A stretch of 64,000 bases of DNA from Fistulifera solaris (taxonomy: Eukaryota; Bacillariophyta; Bacillariophyceae; Naviculales; Stauroneidaceae). This document shows positions 34,006-45,087 of the stretch, one piece after another. The position numbers and the translations under genes are program-made. The notes under the pieces were generated by a model, which saw nothing but the letters and a program-made list of their open reading frames with translations, searched no databases and was not told where the DNA came from. How positions within the stretch are numbered: position 1 is the first letter of the stretch; the number at the start of each line of letters is the position of its first letter. The stretch spans positions 124,001 to 188,000 of the forward strand of contig AP026134.1 in assembly GCA_030295235.1 (NCBI GenBank), read 5' to 3'.

Positions 34006-35151
34006 TTAAAAGGAGCTCAAATTTGTCATATATTTGCTCGAAGGGAGTTTCAACGATGTCTTTGCCACGATCACCGACCTGAAAGGTCCTCCGCTTGGCC
34101 CCAAAACAAAGTCATCGTCTCGAACTGGGAACCTATCCGCCAGCTGCTTGAGTTGAGACATTTTAAAGAGAATAGCGTTCTTCGTATCCGTCAGTGATAA
34201 ACCGCATGCTTGACAGAATGTGGCAGCATCTTCTTTCATTAACAATCGGGCCACATCATCCAAGGGAACTGCTTCTGCCTTTCCCCAGGTCACGTTGTAC
34301 ATTTTCAGCGCATTCCATCGTACATGGCTCAACTGTCTCGCGAGACAGCATCGAGCCAAGGCACTAAATGTGGCATGACTAGAGCCTTCTCGTAGCAACT
34401 TCAATACAATGAACCAGTTGCCCTGTGCCCATTCCCCGGCTAATCGAAGACTCCACTTTAACAATTCCCCTTTTCCTCGATAAAGTTTACGATACAGTTC
34501 AAGAAACGAGAAAGGCTCCTCACAGCACACATGCAGAAGGAGAGTGTAAGCCAATACTTCATCATCCCAATCCCGCTGGATCTCTGTAGGATCGTTGGTA
34601 TCCTGCCAGTAATTAGAAAGGGCGGCTTTCAAAGCGTCCGTTCCTAGTTTCGTGGAATACTCGGGAACATCGGCCATTAAATACAGAATCAATATTTGTG
34701 ACCGGATTATAGACAGTTGAATCCGCTTGGACGCTTGCATGGATCGTGTCAGATCAACTTGTACGGCACGAAAACGATCTTGCACAAACTCGACCACCGA
34801 GAGGTACGAAACAGGGACCCCATCCGGCGATGTAGGGGTTGCCTCGATGAGTAATTGCTGCAAATATTGAACGGTCACAATTAATTGCTCCATCGTTCGC
34901 GGAGGATACCGTTCTGTCATGCCCGCTGCTGAGCGCCGATATTTGCTCACGGCCAAGCAAGGATCGATGACGAATCGCTCTTTCGCTTTAATCTGCGATG
35001 CAGATTTCTGAAAAGCCGCTGGGAGCGACAAAGGGCGGTTACCAAACGACGACGTGGGTGCTCTTTCCAAGATTGAAACTTCTCCGGAGGATTGCCGATC
35101 GTCGCATTCTTCTTTCTGACACATGGAATACGGAGCTCGTCGAGGCTGCAT
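34006..35151 (-). CDS. SAC3/GANP-domain protein (SAC3D1/SHD1-like)
   Basis: 381 aa, frame intact. It carries the SAC3/GANP signature: F-V-I-D-P-C-L-A-V-S-K-Y-R-R-S-A-A-G, then R-T-M-E-Q-L, V-E-F-V-Q-D-R-F-R-A-V-Q-V-D-L-T and later Y-R-G-K-G and a winged-helix-like PCI region near the end (L-L-M-K-E-D-A-A-T-F-C). The family includes Sac3/GANP of the TREX-2 mRNA export complex, LENG8 and the short SHD1/SAC3D1, which acts at centrosomes and spindles; the short length fits SAC3D1 best. N-terminal ~50 residues are unstructured. Confidence 0.8.
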   Translation of the reverse strand: MQPRRAPYSMCQKEECDDRQSSGEVSILERAPTSSFGNRPLSLPAAFQKSASQIKAKERFVIDPCLAVSKYRRSAAGMTERYPPRTMEQLIVTVQYLQQLLIEATPTSPDGVPVSYLSVVEFVQDRFRAVQVDLTRSMQASKRIQLSIIRSQILILYLMADVPEYSTKLGTDALKAALSNYWQDTNDPTEIQRDWDDEVLAYTLLLHVCCEEPFSFLELYRKLYRGKGELLKWSLRLAGEWAQGNWFIVLKLLREGSSHATFSALARCCLARQLSHVRWNALKMYNVTWGKAEAVPLDDVARLLMKEDAATFCQACGLSLTDTKNAILFKMSQLKQLADRFPVRDDDFVLGPSGGPFRSVIVAKTSLKLPSSKYMTNLSSF

Positions 35152-35832
35152 GTCGGACGGATGATTCGCTTATGGGAATAGATGATCTTAAAACATATGA
35201 GAAGCTCTTGTATCAATCCTTTTGTAGTCTTTAAACCTTCTCTGGGATTTGCACTCTATCATTCAAATGGCCGGGTATCAAGCGTATCATCTCTCATCGT
35301 CATCTTCACCATAACTCCTTATCATCGTCGTCCTTCCTCGACTCCTCCTTTGGTGCAACTTCCACTTCCACTACGTACCTAGTAGTACTACTGGTAGCAG
35401 TCCAGGAAACAAGCTCTAAGAGCATTCACTTTTAGTAGAAAGAAGAACTCGTGAATGAAGTACTTACCCCACCGGTACTCAAAATGCCGTCACTATATTC
35501 GGATTTGGCAGATAGGGGTGGTAAGAACTTTTTGCTTTTTGGAAATTGGCAGCAAGACTCGCGCCCACCTCCCAAAAAAATAGAGTTGTTGCCCGCTTTC
35601 GGATTTAGGAAACAAACGCCCGACTCACTTGCTCTACGCAATTTCTACGTCGTTTTTGTACTGATTCAGTTTCCCTCCAACGTTTGAAAATCAAAACTAT
35701 CAAAACTCTCCGTTGAAAGAATTTCACCTCGTAAACATTGTGCTTCCCTCCTTCCGAGTTTCCTAAACACATCTGTTTGAAATACTTTTCTCGTTTGTGA
35801 TGTTTTACTATTCTTATTTCTCGTGACTTCTG
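35152..35832. other. Spacer, no gene seen
   Basis: 5' flank of the SAC3-domain gene and left side of the transposon-relic region. Only short frames. Confidence 0.4.
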
Positions 35833-36351
35833 TTGCCTTCTCGAATTGTTTGGATATTCTCGAACAGTTGCCTCAGTTCGCCCGAAGTACAGAGTGATAT
35901 TGATCATTCGTTGGTAAATGGAAGGGTTTATTCGTCGGTTAAAACTCTTAGCCCTATGGGATCAAAGGTTGCTAAGCGAGAAAAGGAGGAAAGCATGAAA
36001 GCCGAGGCAATGGCAGCAAAGAAGCTCAAAGTTCTTGAGAGTCTTGCTGATTCTGGTCGTATTCTTGCCTTTGCATTTCAGAGCGAGACATTTACCAACC
36101 TGGCTGCTGTTTTCGAAACAGCGGTGAGAAAAAGCCAGGCTCAGGCTTTTCTTAAGAAGGCTGTCGCTCTTGCAAATGGAGTTCCTGGTACCGACATGTC
36201 TGTTCCCTTGGTGTCGTCCGACAACGAGAATTCTCCTAATGCGACCGAGAAAGACCACGGCGGTGACGGAAAAGAGAATGATCCTTCACTTGCAGTCCCA
36301 CAGAACATTGAGATTCGCCGCTCCTGCGAGAAAATCCATTACCTGCAATGA
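35833..36351 (+). pseudogene. Putative Harbinger-associated Myb/NAM-like ORF, 3' part
   Basis: Open frame of 172 aa whose useful part starts at about residue 40: S-P-M-G-S-K-V-A-K-R-E-K-E-E-S-M-K-A. A proline-x-G-x-K-x-A-K box followed by a charged helix is typical of the C-terminal part of Myb/NAM-associated proteins that accompany PIF/Harbinger transposons. It lies tail-to-tail with a degenerate Harbinger transposase 170 bases away, which supports the assignment. The DNA-binding part is missing upstream. The tail could still be a free-standing host gene. Confidence 0.4.
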
Positions 36352-36522
36352 ATCCGACTTGATCTTCTCGAAGTCGTAGGACGTACCAACGACAACAACA
36401 ACAAAAACGACAACAACGACACCAACAAGAGTAATGAGTGAAGAGGCTCCAGCATTAGGTCGTACACTTAGATTTTAGGATAAATTTAGTAGGTTTTAAT
36501 TATTAATATTTCATGTTATCAT

Positions 36523-37170
36523 CTACTTTTTGAACTTTGACATAATTGCTCTGTATAGGCGCATATGCTCTTCAAGATTTACCAACTCATGCCATCTCCC
36601 ACTAATTGCTGGTAGAGAAGCTTCAGATTCCAAACCTACGACGGGATCTTCTGCTGCATTCAATTGCGCATCTTGCACCAATTGCATCCAGGTTATGAAG
36701 CTCAATTGGTTTTTTAATGAATTGAAAGCTGCGCTGAAGAACACCGAATGCTCGCTCAATGTCTTTACGCTAGCCTTCCTGTCAAGAGGTGTATCGTTTT
36801 TCTAAATCGTTTGTCGGTTCCTTTATGCCTTTCACTAAACGACTCCAGAATTCATAAAGTCTTCCATTATGCGTTGGAATCGGGCCGGAGAAATGCGGAA
36901 CATGTTATAAAACTGTTTGTCGTTGAACCTTGGCTGGGGACCAAAGTAATCAGTAAGGATGCGCTGCAAAGCAGTAGCGTGATTGTAAGAGTTAAGCTTG
37001 GGCCTTGGGTGTTTCTTGTGACGATGCTTGCGGGCGACAGGGTCGGTTTCGGGCAAAGTGTCCTCCATTTCATCGGATAAAATTTTTGACGATGCTTCCA
37101 GAAAATAGTGCGCAGCAGCAGCAGCCTTTGCCGCTGCTTGCTGCGAGTGATGCGCTACAGTATTTCAGCT
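36523..37170 (-). mobile_element. PIF/Harbinger-like transposase relic, internally deleted
   Basis: Two pieces in different frames. The N-terminal piece (36835-37170) reads A-L-Q-R-I-L-T-D-Y-F-G-P-Q-P-R-F-N-D-K-Q-F and F-R-I-S-P-A-R-F-Q-R-I-M-E-D, the conserved start of plant-transposon-protein (Harbinger DDE) ORFs. The C-terminal piece (36523-36759) ends W-H-E-L-V-N-L-E-E-H-M-R-L-Y-R-A-I-M, the usual end. The catalytic DDE core, normally about 200 residues, is absent, so the copy is dead. Terminal repeats were not found. Confidence 0.65.
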
Positions 37171-38675
37171 TCGGCAGCTGAAGCCTCCATGATAAAGGAT
37201 GAAATGATGAACAGGAATGTGATTTGAGTTGAACGAGAAATTACGCAAAAACGAAAATGTCGAGGGGACTCGATCGAACAAGACTGAATCGGAATTATCT
37301 GCCACACGGCATTCACTACTACATTGGTAGCAAGACTGGTTATGAGTACAAAAAAATTGGCAACTGGCAGACAGATTCAGTTGTTGCCATTTCCGGATGT
37401 AGTGACTGCTCTTAGTACCAGTACTTGGAGGACCTTACCTGGTACATCATTGCCGTTTTATCGAAACTCATCCAGATGAGCAAAAGAGTACCAGTGCGTC
37501 GTCCGTCATGCAGCGGTGAGACAATCAAATAAATGAGAACAGGTCGATGATGGATTTTTAAAACGCGACAAAAATTCGAAATGGTGGAGCGAAAAAGATT
37601 CTTTTCTCGTTACTTCTGGATCGATCGAGTCATCGAGTCCTTGCAGTGATTTTGATAATAGGAATAACGAATACTCCGTAACTTCGTCCGTTTTTGACAT
37701 GTGGCTTTTTCACTAACTTGCAACTTCACCACGTCAAGCCCACAAAGTTCACTTCACTACATTGTGCTACCGGCCTCTTCTGCCTCTTTCTCTTTCAGCA
37801 GTACTAGCAGAAGGGGCATATTGGTTGCCGATGCTCCTTCTGGTGAGAAGGCAAGGACGCCACGCCAGGGAAAGCCACTCCCGCTTGTCTTGAAGCATTT
37901 ACGAGAACTGATCTCAAACAAGTTGTTTATGCCATCGAAAGCGAAATTGTTGAGAAAAAGGGACCAGTTCAAGTTCACTTAGCGCAGTACATTGAACTTG
38001 GTGATGGGGTGATTCTTCAATAAAAGAGAGGAAGAAGGTGGTACCGGTTACCGGTACCGGTATTGGATACTCCATACAAGCGCTGTACATTGAACTTGGT
38101 GATGGGGTGATTCTTCAATAAAAGAGAGGAAGAAGGTGGTACCGGTTACCGGTACCGGTATTGGATACTCCAGTATGATATTTTGGTTAGGAACGGGCCT
38201 CAACTACCAGGTACCGGTACAGCTGTTTGCTTCCGGTCACTGACCTATGTAGCTTTCGTAGAAAATGTACCGGATAGTACAAAATCTACGTGCCATTTTC
38301 GCGTAGGAGCTAAGTCTACTTCACGAAAACCTATGATTTGACTGAAAAAGCATCTTTTTCAGAAAATAAATTTGATCATACTGATACTAATCATTTTTGA
38401 CAGCAATTTCTTGTCATCAATTCTTTTAAACCTACCTTTGTTTGAACAAATGGTCGGTTTCATTTCAGTCCCGGGTCAGTCACGCATCGTCACACGACCG
38501 ACAGGCACGCACCGTTTCGCGCAAAATCTCGCTCCCTTCTTGCAACTTGCAACATGCCCTCATTACCATTCTTGTTCATGTTGCTGCATCTTAAAGCGAA
38601 TTTCTTGATAAAGTAAGTTGAAATTACATGAAATTAGTACTCTGCCATGAGCGCTGAAGCGATCCAGCGCTGTTT
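37171..38675. other. Gene-poor stretch with tandem duplication
   Basis: 1.5 kb between transposon relics. Contains a 93-aa frame (37701-37982) with no recognised content, the 98-bp tandem duplication listed separately, and GGTACC-rich sequence. No gene is supported. Confidence 0.45.
37981..38176. repeat. 98-bp direct tandem duplication
   Basis: Positions 37981-38078 and 38079-38176 repeat almost perfectly (agcgcagtacattg versus agcgctgtacattg at the left edge; about 88 bases identical within). Each unit ends with overlapping GGTACC/CCGGT palindromes that could form a hairpin. Noncoding. Confidence 0.93.
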
Positions 38676-38974
38676 AGTCTGTTTCATCCTCTATTTCGCC
38701 CTCTGACGGCAACTTGTCCATATCGTCACTTCCGTCTTCATCATCGATTTCATGATTGGAATGGCTTTCTTCAACAATGATCGTGTCAATTTTGTTGAAC
38801 CAAGCTCTCTTTGAGTGCTGGGTGATGATCTTTCAAGGTCTGAAGGAAAATGCTCTCCACAAATCCATTTGTCTTGATAGCCCGCGAGTCATCACTGCAC
38901 ACAAACGTGTGCCAATTTTCACCGACAGTTTTGAGAACCGAAATGTTTTGAGTCAGGCACGATATATATACCAA
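38676..38974 (-). pseudogene. Unidentified acidic-tailed protein fragment
   Basis: Reading the - strand gives H-H-P-A-L-K-E-S-L-V-Q-Q-N followed, after a one-base frame change at the A4 run near 38797, by K-I-D-T-I-I-V-E-E-S-H and an acidic tail (D-D-E-D-G-S-D-D-M-D) to a stop at 38676. It looks like the C-terminal end of a protein in a transposon-rich stretch, but no family was recognised. Confidence 0.3.
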
Positions 38975-39330
38975 TCGATGCTAAATAAAAAAAGGAACAA
39001 TATGTGTGTTGATCGTGCCTGACTAAAGCAGTCTGCAAGTGTTATTAGCAATGTAATGATAGGATCGGCATTCTCGAAAACAACACGAGATTTGTCGCGA
39101 TGGGAGTAGGGCGGAGGAGTAGTCGGACCGCGACTCAACTCCGTTGTGGTAGACTTCTACGGAACCTACATGAAGTCTGGGCCATTGTGCAAACAGCTGT
39201 ACCGTACCAGGTACGTCGATGGCGAATACTCCGTAAAAACTATGTATACTGATGAGAATCGACATTCTCTTACTATATAGTACTAAAAGAAATGTAGTGC
39301 GAACCAATTTACTAGTGAATTTACCGTGGT

Positions 39331-40556
39331 AGAATTCTGCACGTTGAAGGTAAGCGCGTCGTTGAGCTCAACGTCCGCCAAGATAATTTCGACTTGGAAT
39401 ACTAACCGGATTTTCAATTTTTAAAAAAATCGTCCAGCGCGTTATTGTTAAAGTTCTAAAGAAAAAGGGTGAATTCAACGAGGAAAAGCACACTGTTGGT
39501 ACACACACCCTCCGTAAGACAGGTTTTCTTTTTGCTGTTCATGGGGTACTGACGATGTACAATGTGAGCGGGAGGCGTTCAACGAATATGCCTCTGCTCC
39601 AGCCGATGGATGACGATGCGATCTGTTGCGCGGCCAGGCACGACAAGTCCACCAAAACTCATGCGTACTACCAGGATTCAATGACGCGTTTTGTTGAATT
39701 TCAAATGGATCCGCAGCTGGCAGAAGAAAACCGAGTGGGTCCGTGAAAACCGAATTTCGTGCAGGACGACGTCACTCGCAAAACCTTTAGCTTGGATGGG
39801 AAATACGATGATAACATTGAAGTATTGGCCGATGACTACGTGGAAAACGAGCTCAAGGTTAACGTGGATAAGGTCAAAAACATCACTTTCCTGCAGCTGG
39901 TGTTGGTCGCGAATGAAATCAAAACAGGACAATAGTGACAAAACCTGTAAGGAACGTTTTACAGAAATTGCAAACGAACGAAATATTTCAAAAGAAACTC
40001 AGGACGAGCTATGGCATGTGATGCAAGAGGACCGCGACAACTTTCGCATGTACTTTGCAGGTGCTGTAGAAGGAAGTAAAACAGGTGAGAAATTTCTTCC
40101 TCGTTAATCCATCTCTGACTTGGCATCTCACTTATTGGCCCCGCTCGACGCGAATCGACGCCGACAGAAAGTAATGACACAAGCAAGTCGGATCGAGGCA
40201 GTTTGTTGGATGAATTGATGGAACCACCGAAAAAGAAAGCTAAGGGTAGAAATTATGGTATTGTTAGCTACGAGACCCAACGAAAAGTGTTGGCGGCCCT
40301 TTCGGAGCCGGGTGATCGGAAGAGAACTTTCGAGGTCGGGGTCGAATTCGCAACCTTAAGCATCACGAGCAAAGGCGCCGATGCAGTTGATGCTCGCTCG
40401 TCATCCTGGGTGTCCAAGTTGAGAACTTGCGTGAAAGGTTGGAACAATTGCATCGAAGGCAAATGTAAGAAAAACAAGGGCGGACAAGAGGGCTTTTTCA
40501 AAATGAAGGGTAACTTGGCTTACACAAAATACACCTGCAAGTGTGGCAATGAATAA
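39331..40556 (+). mobile_element. Crypton-like tyrosine-recombinase relic
   Basis: Coding fragments in shifting frames on one strand. The first carries K-R-V-V-E-L-N-V-R-Q then T-H-T-L-R-K-T-G-F, a H-x-L-R box of tyrosine recombinases, followed by A-A-R-H-D-K-S-T-K-T-H-A-Y-Y-Q-D-S, which fits the second His and the catalytic Tyr. Downstream fragments (about 39760-40107 and 40203-40556) read as charged, then Lys/Cys-rich (G-K-C-K-K-N-K-G and Y-T-C-K-C-G), like the tail of the Crypton ORFs known in stramenopiles. In-frame stops (after L-E-Y, and G-P-stop at 39746) and shifts make it inactive. The 5' part is missing. Confidence 0.55.
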
Positions 40557-42563
40557 TTTATTTACTAACACATTTAATATAAATGACAACAACTTTTATA
40601 TTTACGATTCACCGATTGATCGCCATGATCATCATGATGAGAAAATTTTGTTTTTGCAAAAACGCGAAGAAATATTTCGTCGTATCCGGGACTGTTTTGT
40701 TCCGTTTGAGACATGAGCAGGTGACGTGCGCACGTAGACTAATGTAAAGAGTAGGAGCTTGGACGTTAACCTAATTAGCGCGCCAAAGGCTGAAAATGGG
40801 CGGATGCAGCGCGACGAGATCACTTCATTAATATCTGGATGCAAAAAAATAAAAAGCGCGATGTGCAATCGATCGCATTGAGCATCTAAACAACTGGAAT
40901 TATTGTCTATTTTAGTTTTTGCCGCTATCCATCGCTTTCCTGCGAGGTCTATTTTGGGGGTGTTCTCAATTTCATCCGGTACTGACTGAGTACCGCTTGC
41001 GAAAAGGTGCAGTGGGTGCAACCTTAGAGAAAGGATCATTCGTGAATACCAATGATTTACGGAGGATTGACTTGGATCCGTGACTAGATTTTGAGCCCAA
41101 TGAATTCCAAGTTCCAAGTCTTTCCGGTCCCGAAAAGTGTTCCACACTATCAAACGTTTTGGGACTGGATACCAGGTAACGGCGTTAAAATTCTGCCTAG
41201 TTGTAGAAGCTACGTAGAATCTTGTACTGAGACGCAGAATTTTAATGATTTGAAAAAATTTCACGACCACTGATATCGGGAGTCTTTAAGAATCTTGCAG
41301 CGACCAAGAGCTAGAGATGCACGATGCACGACTATTTCTTTCACACTTCAAGTTACTTATTAGGTCTTGTAAGACTCGTAGACAGAACTAACAAAGTTAT
41401 GATGTAAATGAGTGTTTTCTGACTGTACAATACTACAGAGGTGAAACACGTCGAATGTCAAATGGTAGCCCAAACGTGCAGGCGCCAGGCGCAGAATGGC
41501 CTCGACGAAGATTATTGGAATTTTGGTTACTGTAAAAACGCTTAGCGGTCGGCAGTGGGGAGGCCTTGTTTTACGATTGCTGGATTTCATTTTTGGATTT
41601 TTTTCGTGGTACCATAGTTTTTAGATTGCATTTTCGCCTTTTCAAATGATATTTTTGTGCATTTTCTGTTTATGGGAATTAAGCAGCTGCCTTTTTGCAA
41701 GTCCTAATTACTTTTGTTGCTTTATCACGGGTTATATGCGGTGCTCTTCGTTTTCCGGAGGGTGATAGGCCCAAGAGATGCTTTGGTGCTGGGTCATTGT
41801 TATTGTAAGTGGTACAGTTGACGTTAATAGACACTTTTGTCCCATGTATGCATAATGAAGAAAGTAGGAAGAGAAACGGGTACCAGGTACCAGTACCAGG
41901 GATGCGTCGTTCGCCATTCGCGATAATAATCATTATTTATTATTTTGTCATGCAAGAGACATTCAAAGATCAAGGCCTGAGAACTGTCATACGCCCCATT
42001 CGCTCCTTCGCTCGCACACCTCACCGCACGTGTCCGACCAACGATCATTAGGAGGACTAAAGAACAAAGAACAGAGGATAAACCCCACTATCAACCTATA
42101 CGCGTCCCGAAATTACCGCTCAAAGTCTCGGTTTTTGTCCATATTTCGCCGTTGGGAGTTGGGACCCTTTGTGACTTGTCAGAAATACCCCGATGCCGGA
42201 TAATGATAAGAACTAGTATGAAGGACAAACAAAGATCACTTATTATTTACTTTTTTTATAGGCGAAAGTGTATGTTTCAAACCCGAACACTGGCTATACG
42301 CGCAATCTCGATTCGGCACCAAATGTCTTTCCCTAGTAAAAAGTGGAAATAGTCCCCCCGCTGGAAGATGAGGGCTAATAATCAACTTAGGCCTGGCGCA
42401 CTTGTCCAAATTCCAGTTCGATTGCAGTCATAATAATCGATTTTGTTTCTTTAGTAAGCAAATACCTTCACCGATCCTTCAACATGTCGGTCGATTCAGC
42501 AAGTGCATCCACGTATCGAGATTTTCTTTTGAGGATCTCGCCAAGATCAAGAAAGAGCTTAAC
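40557..42563. other. 2-kb stretch without a supported gene
   Basis: Between the Crypton-like relic and the HSF gene. The only long frame (40632-41270, - strand, 212 aa) has no recognisable features and leader-like composition. A GGTACC cluster (gggtaccaggtaccagtacc) lies at about 41879-41898. The 150 bases before 42564 are the HSF 5' leader. Confidence 0.4.
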
Positions 42564-43453
42564 ATGACTGATGGTAAGCGAAAGGGCCCGCGAGGAGGCG
42601 TTACGGATCCCTTCCCTGCCAGGCTACACGAAATGCTTGAAGATACTCTGTTCGATGGGCAGGATCATATCATTTCGTGGCAAGTACATGGGCGATGCTT
42701 CAAGATTCACGACTTCGATGTTTTTGCTCGAGAGCTTCTCCCAAAATTCTTTCGTCAGACCAAATTCAGTTCATTTAAGAGGCAAATGAACTTGTACGGC
42801 TTCCGAAAAGTATTATCAGGCACAGATTGTGGTGCCTACTATCACGAGCTCTTTCTTCGAGGAAGGCCTGACCTTGCCATGATCTTGCGTCGTGTTGGCG
42901 GAAAGAGCACTGACGGCACAGCATGGCGTCCGTTCCAGGGCGAAGAGGATCCCGATTTCTACGCTCTTCCCTTTGCCCAGAGCTTGCTCGCAGTGTAGCT
43001 GTCGTGTCAGACGGCTCCATTCAATCCTCGCCTAGTGAAGCGAGCCTCACGAAGGCTTCAAATCAGCAGTCTTTCGAAAGAAGCAACGCAGAGGCACCTC
43101 TTCTCTCGTTTCTACGGGGACACCGCAAGATGCAGCTTTCTGAGTTCCCACGAAATATTCCAAAAGATTTGTCTTACCCGACACCGTTTGAGTTTCAAAC
43201 AAATTCACTTCGCATGCCATATGTAACAACACCGGTGGTATCACAAGGGTATGGTCAAGGACAACTGTATTATCCAGGGGAATATGGGCATGTCTTCTCT
43301 TCAAGAGTTCCGATGACTCAAGGGAGAGCACCGGTGTCTTTTGAAGAAGTCTTCCATGAACCCGTGGCACACGATGCGGAGGAATTTGAGAATTCAGCTG
43401 TCGAACTTCTATGGGCGTTTGATGAAAACAGGTTCCCTCAAAATTGCAGTTAA
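42564..43453 (+). CDS. Heat-shock-factor-type DNA-binding protein
   Basis: HSF-family transcription factor. The DNA-binding domain starts soon after the ATG at 42564: F-P-A-R-L-H-E-M-L-E-D, I-S-W-Q-V-H-G-R-C-F-K-I, then L-L-P-K-F-F-R-Q-T-K-F-S-S-F-K-R-Q-M-N-L-Y-G-F-R-K, the recognition helix and the most conserved HSF stretch, then Y-Y-H-E-L-F-L-R-G-R-P-D-L. The frame stops at 42998, but adding one C to the C3 run at 42976-42978 continues into a Ser/Pro/Tyr-rich C-terminal region ending at 43453. There is no heptad oligomerisation domain in the part seen. HSFs are expanded in diatoms, so a stress role should not be assumed. The frame stays open upstream to 42402, so a longer start is possible. 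Confidence 0.86.
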
Positions 43454-43821
43454 TAGCCATGTATAGAACCTCATTCGGTGTTTAATATGTCTTGTTTTGA
43501 AAGCCATCGTTGGGTATACCATCAGCTTATCATTATTTATCTCTTTGTTATCGGAACTGCGCTTCAGCATGTGAGTCCCGGCATTTGCTTTCACTAATTT
43601 GTAGTGACGTACTACAAGGTCGACGATGAAGTAGAGTACTGGTAGACAAGTACAAAGTACTTGTACCTCTGATACTTGTATTGGTAAGCGGACAAACGAC
43701 CTCCACCTCCATGCCTCCATGACTTTTTTGAAAACGAGAAACTCGGCGACCGACAAGGCTCATTACTTCAAGGTCAACCTTGTAGCTGAAGTGCTTCCAT
43801 ACAAAAGATTCTTCACACGCA
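43454..43821. other. Short spacer, no gene seen
   Basis: 3' flank of the HSF gene and promoter side of the Mpv17-like gene. Holds gtac-type short palindromes (about 43647-43670). Confidence 0.4.
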
Positions 43822-44601
43822 ATGCCATCGTTTCGATTCTTGCTACTATTTCTTCTTTCATGGATGTCCTTGTTCGGCAGAAGCTCAGCCTTTCCTGTTT
43901 TGGAAATTGCCAGCGCAATCCCCGACACGACGTCTCACTTATTGCAACACACGGCCGCCACCTACCAGGATGCTTTACAGCAGCATCCCCTCATCACGAA
44001 AATGATAACAGGAGGTACATTAGCCACATGCGGTGATGCCATTGCGCAGTCGCAAAACGCTCTCGAACCGTACGACAAACGCCGTGCTGTTTCATTCATG
44101 TTATTTGACATGTGCTACCGTGCGTTGCAGCATGCAGCCTTTCCTATTCTGGCCACTCACTGCCATGGGCAATACTTGGGAGAATTACTGCAAGGCACAC
44201 CACTGATAGTGGATTCGGACTATCTCGCGGCAATGGAACGCACGTTGGCGAGTCAACTCGGCATCGTCCCTTTCATCTACTATCCTGTTTTTTATGCACT
44301 GACGGCGTTGGTACAAGACCTTTCGCCACAGGCGACTGTATACCGAGCCCGTAAAACCTTTGTTCCGCTCATGCGGAAGAATTTGAAATTCTGGATTCCT
44401 ATACAATTCATTCAATTTGGATTTGTTGAAGAGCATTGGCAAATACCATTCTTGGCAGCGGCTGGGTTATGCTGGACATTCCTCTTGTCGCTCGCTGCAG
44501 GCTCGACCAAATCATATCAAGAAAAAAACTCTGCGGCATATCTCGCTGATAGCAACAAAGCACTCCCTGGTTACAACGCTCGAGCTTCCGCTTCCTCTTA
44601 G
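43822..44601 (+). CDS. Mpv17/PMP22-family membrane protein with plastid-type targeting
   Basis: 259 aa, frame intact. The family signature is present: Y-Q-D-A-L-Q-Q-H-P-L-I-T-K-M-I-T-G-G-T-L-A-T-C-G-type N-terminal helix, G-D-A-I-A-Q, R-R-A-V-S-F-M, and W-I-P-I-Q-F-I-Q-F-G-F-V (normally W-P-x-x-Q-x-x-N-F). Mpv17 proteins are four-helix channels of mitochondria and peroxisomes; here the N-terminus is a signal peptide ending S-S-A-F-P, with Phe at +1, the hallmark of import into diatom plastids. I infer a plastid membrane form. Confidence 0.84.
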   Translation: MPSFRFLLLFLLSWMSLFGRSSAFPVLEIASAIPDTTSHLLQHTAATYQDALQQHPLITKMITGGTLATCGDAIAQSQNALEPYDKRRAVSFMLFDMCYRALQHAAFPILATHCHGQYLGELLQGTPLIVDSDYLAAMERTLASQLGIVPFIYYPVFYALTALVQDLSPQATVYRARKTFVPLMRKNLKFWIPIQFIQFGFVEEHWQIPFLAAAGLCWTFLLSLAAGSTKSYQEKNSAAYLADSNKALPGYNARASASS

Positions 44602-45087
44602 AGCTACCGTCATCTCCAACGGCCTGCCTGTATACTACCTTGTAGATTCGCAACACACTTAAGATATAAGTTTTCTTGACAATAAAGCATAATATAATTT
44701 GGGACTAAACGTTATAGCTTAATTCGTTTTCGCTCTAGAGAGACGGTCATTTTACTATCCCTTAAATAGTAAATAACTTACGTGGATTGCCGATTTCGAA
44801 TCGAATTTGAATGTCAAACAAGTGTCCCAGTAGAGGTACTCAAAGATGTAAAAAGCAATACCGCACGGTACAGCAAGTCCATCAGCGATCCAAAGTCAAA
44901 ACTGCCCCGATCCGCTTCGCCGAAACGGACGCGATGGCTCCGTTTTCATGATAAATGAAAGATGGTAACACATAAAAACTGGTTCGTGAAAAGCAATACT
45001 CTCCATGAAGCTTCTTCACAATTTACTTGATCACATTCTTACACAAATCAACATTTCGCTCTTGCAAGAGGCGACTTTTTCTGAACG
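44602..45087. other. Spacer, no gene seen
   Basis: 486 bases between two + strand genes; a polyadenylation-like aataaa (about 44681) follows the Mpv17-like gene. Confidence 0.35.

Noticed and set aside
37701-37982. 93-aa frame near the tandem repeat
   Set aside because: No domain or start support; may be part of a decayed element.
40632-41270. 212-aa - strand frame
   Set aside because: No recognisable motif or biased composition, and in a relic-rich gene-poor region; may be chance.
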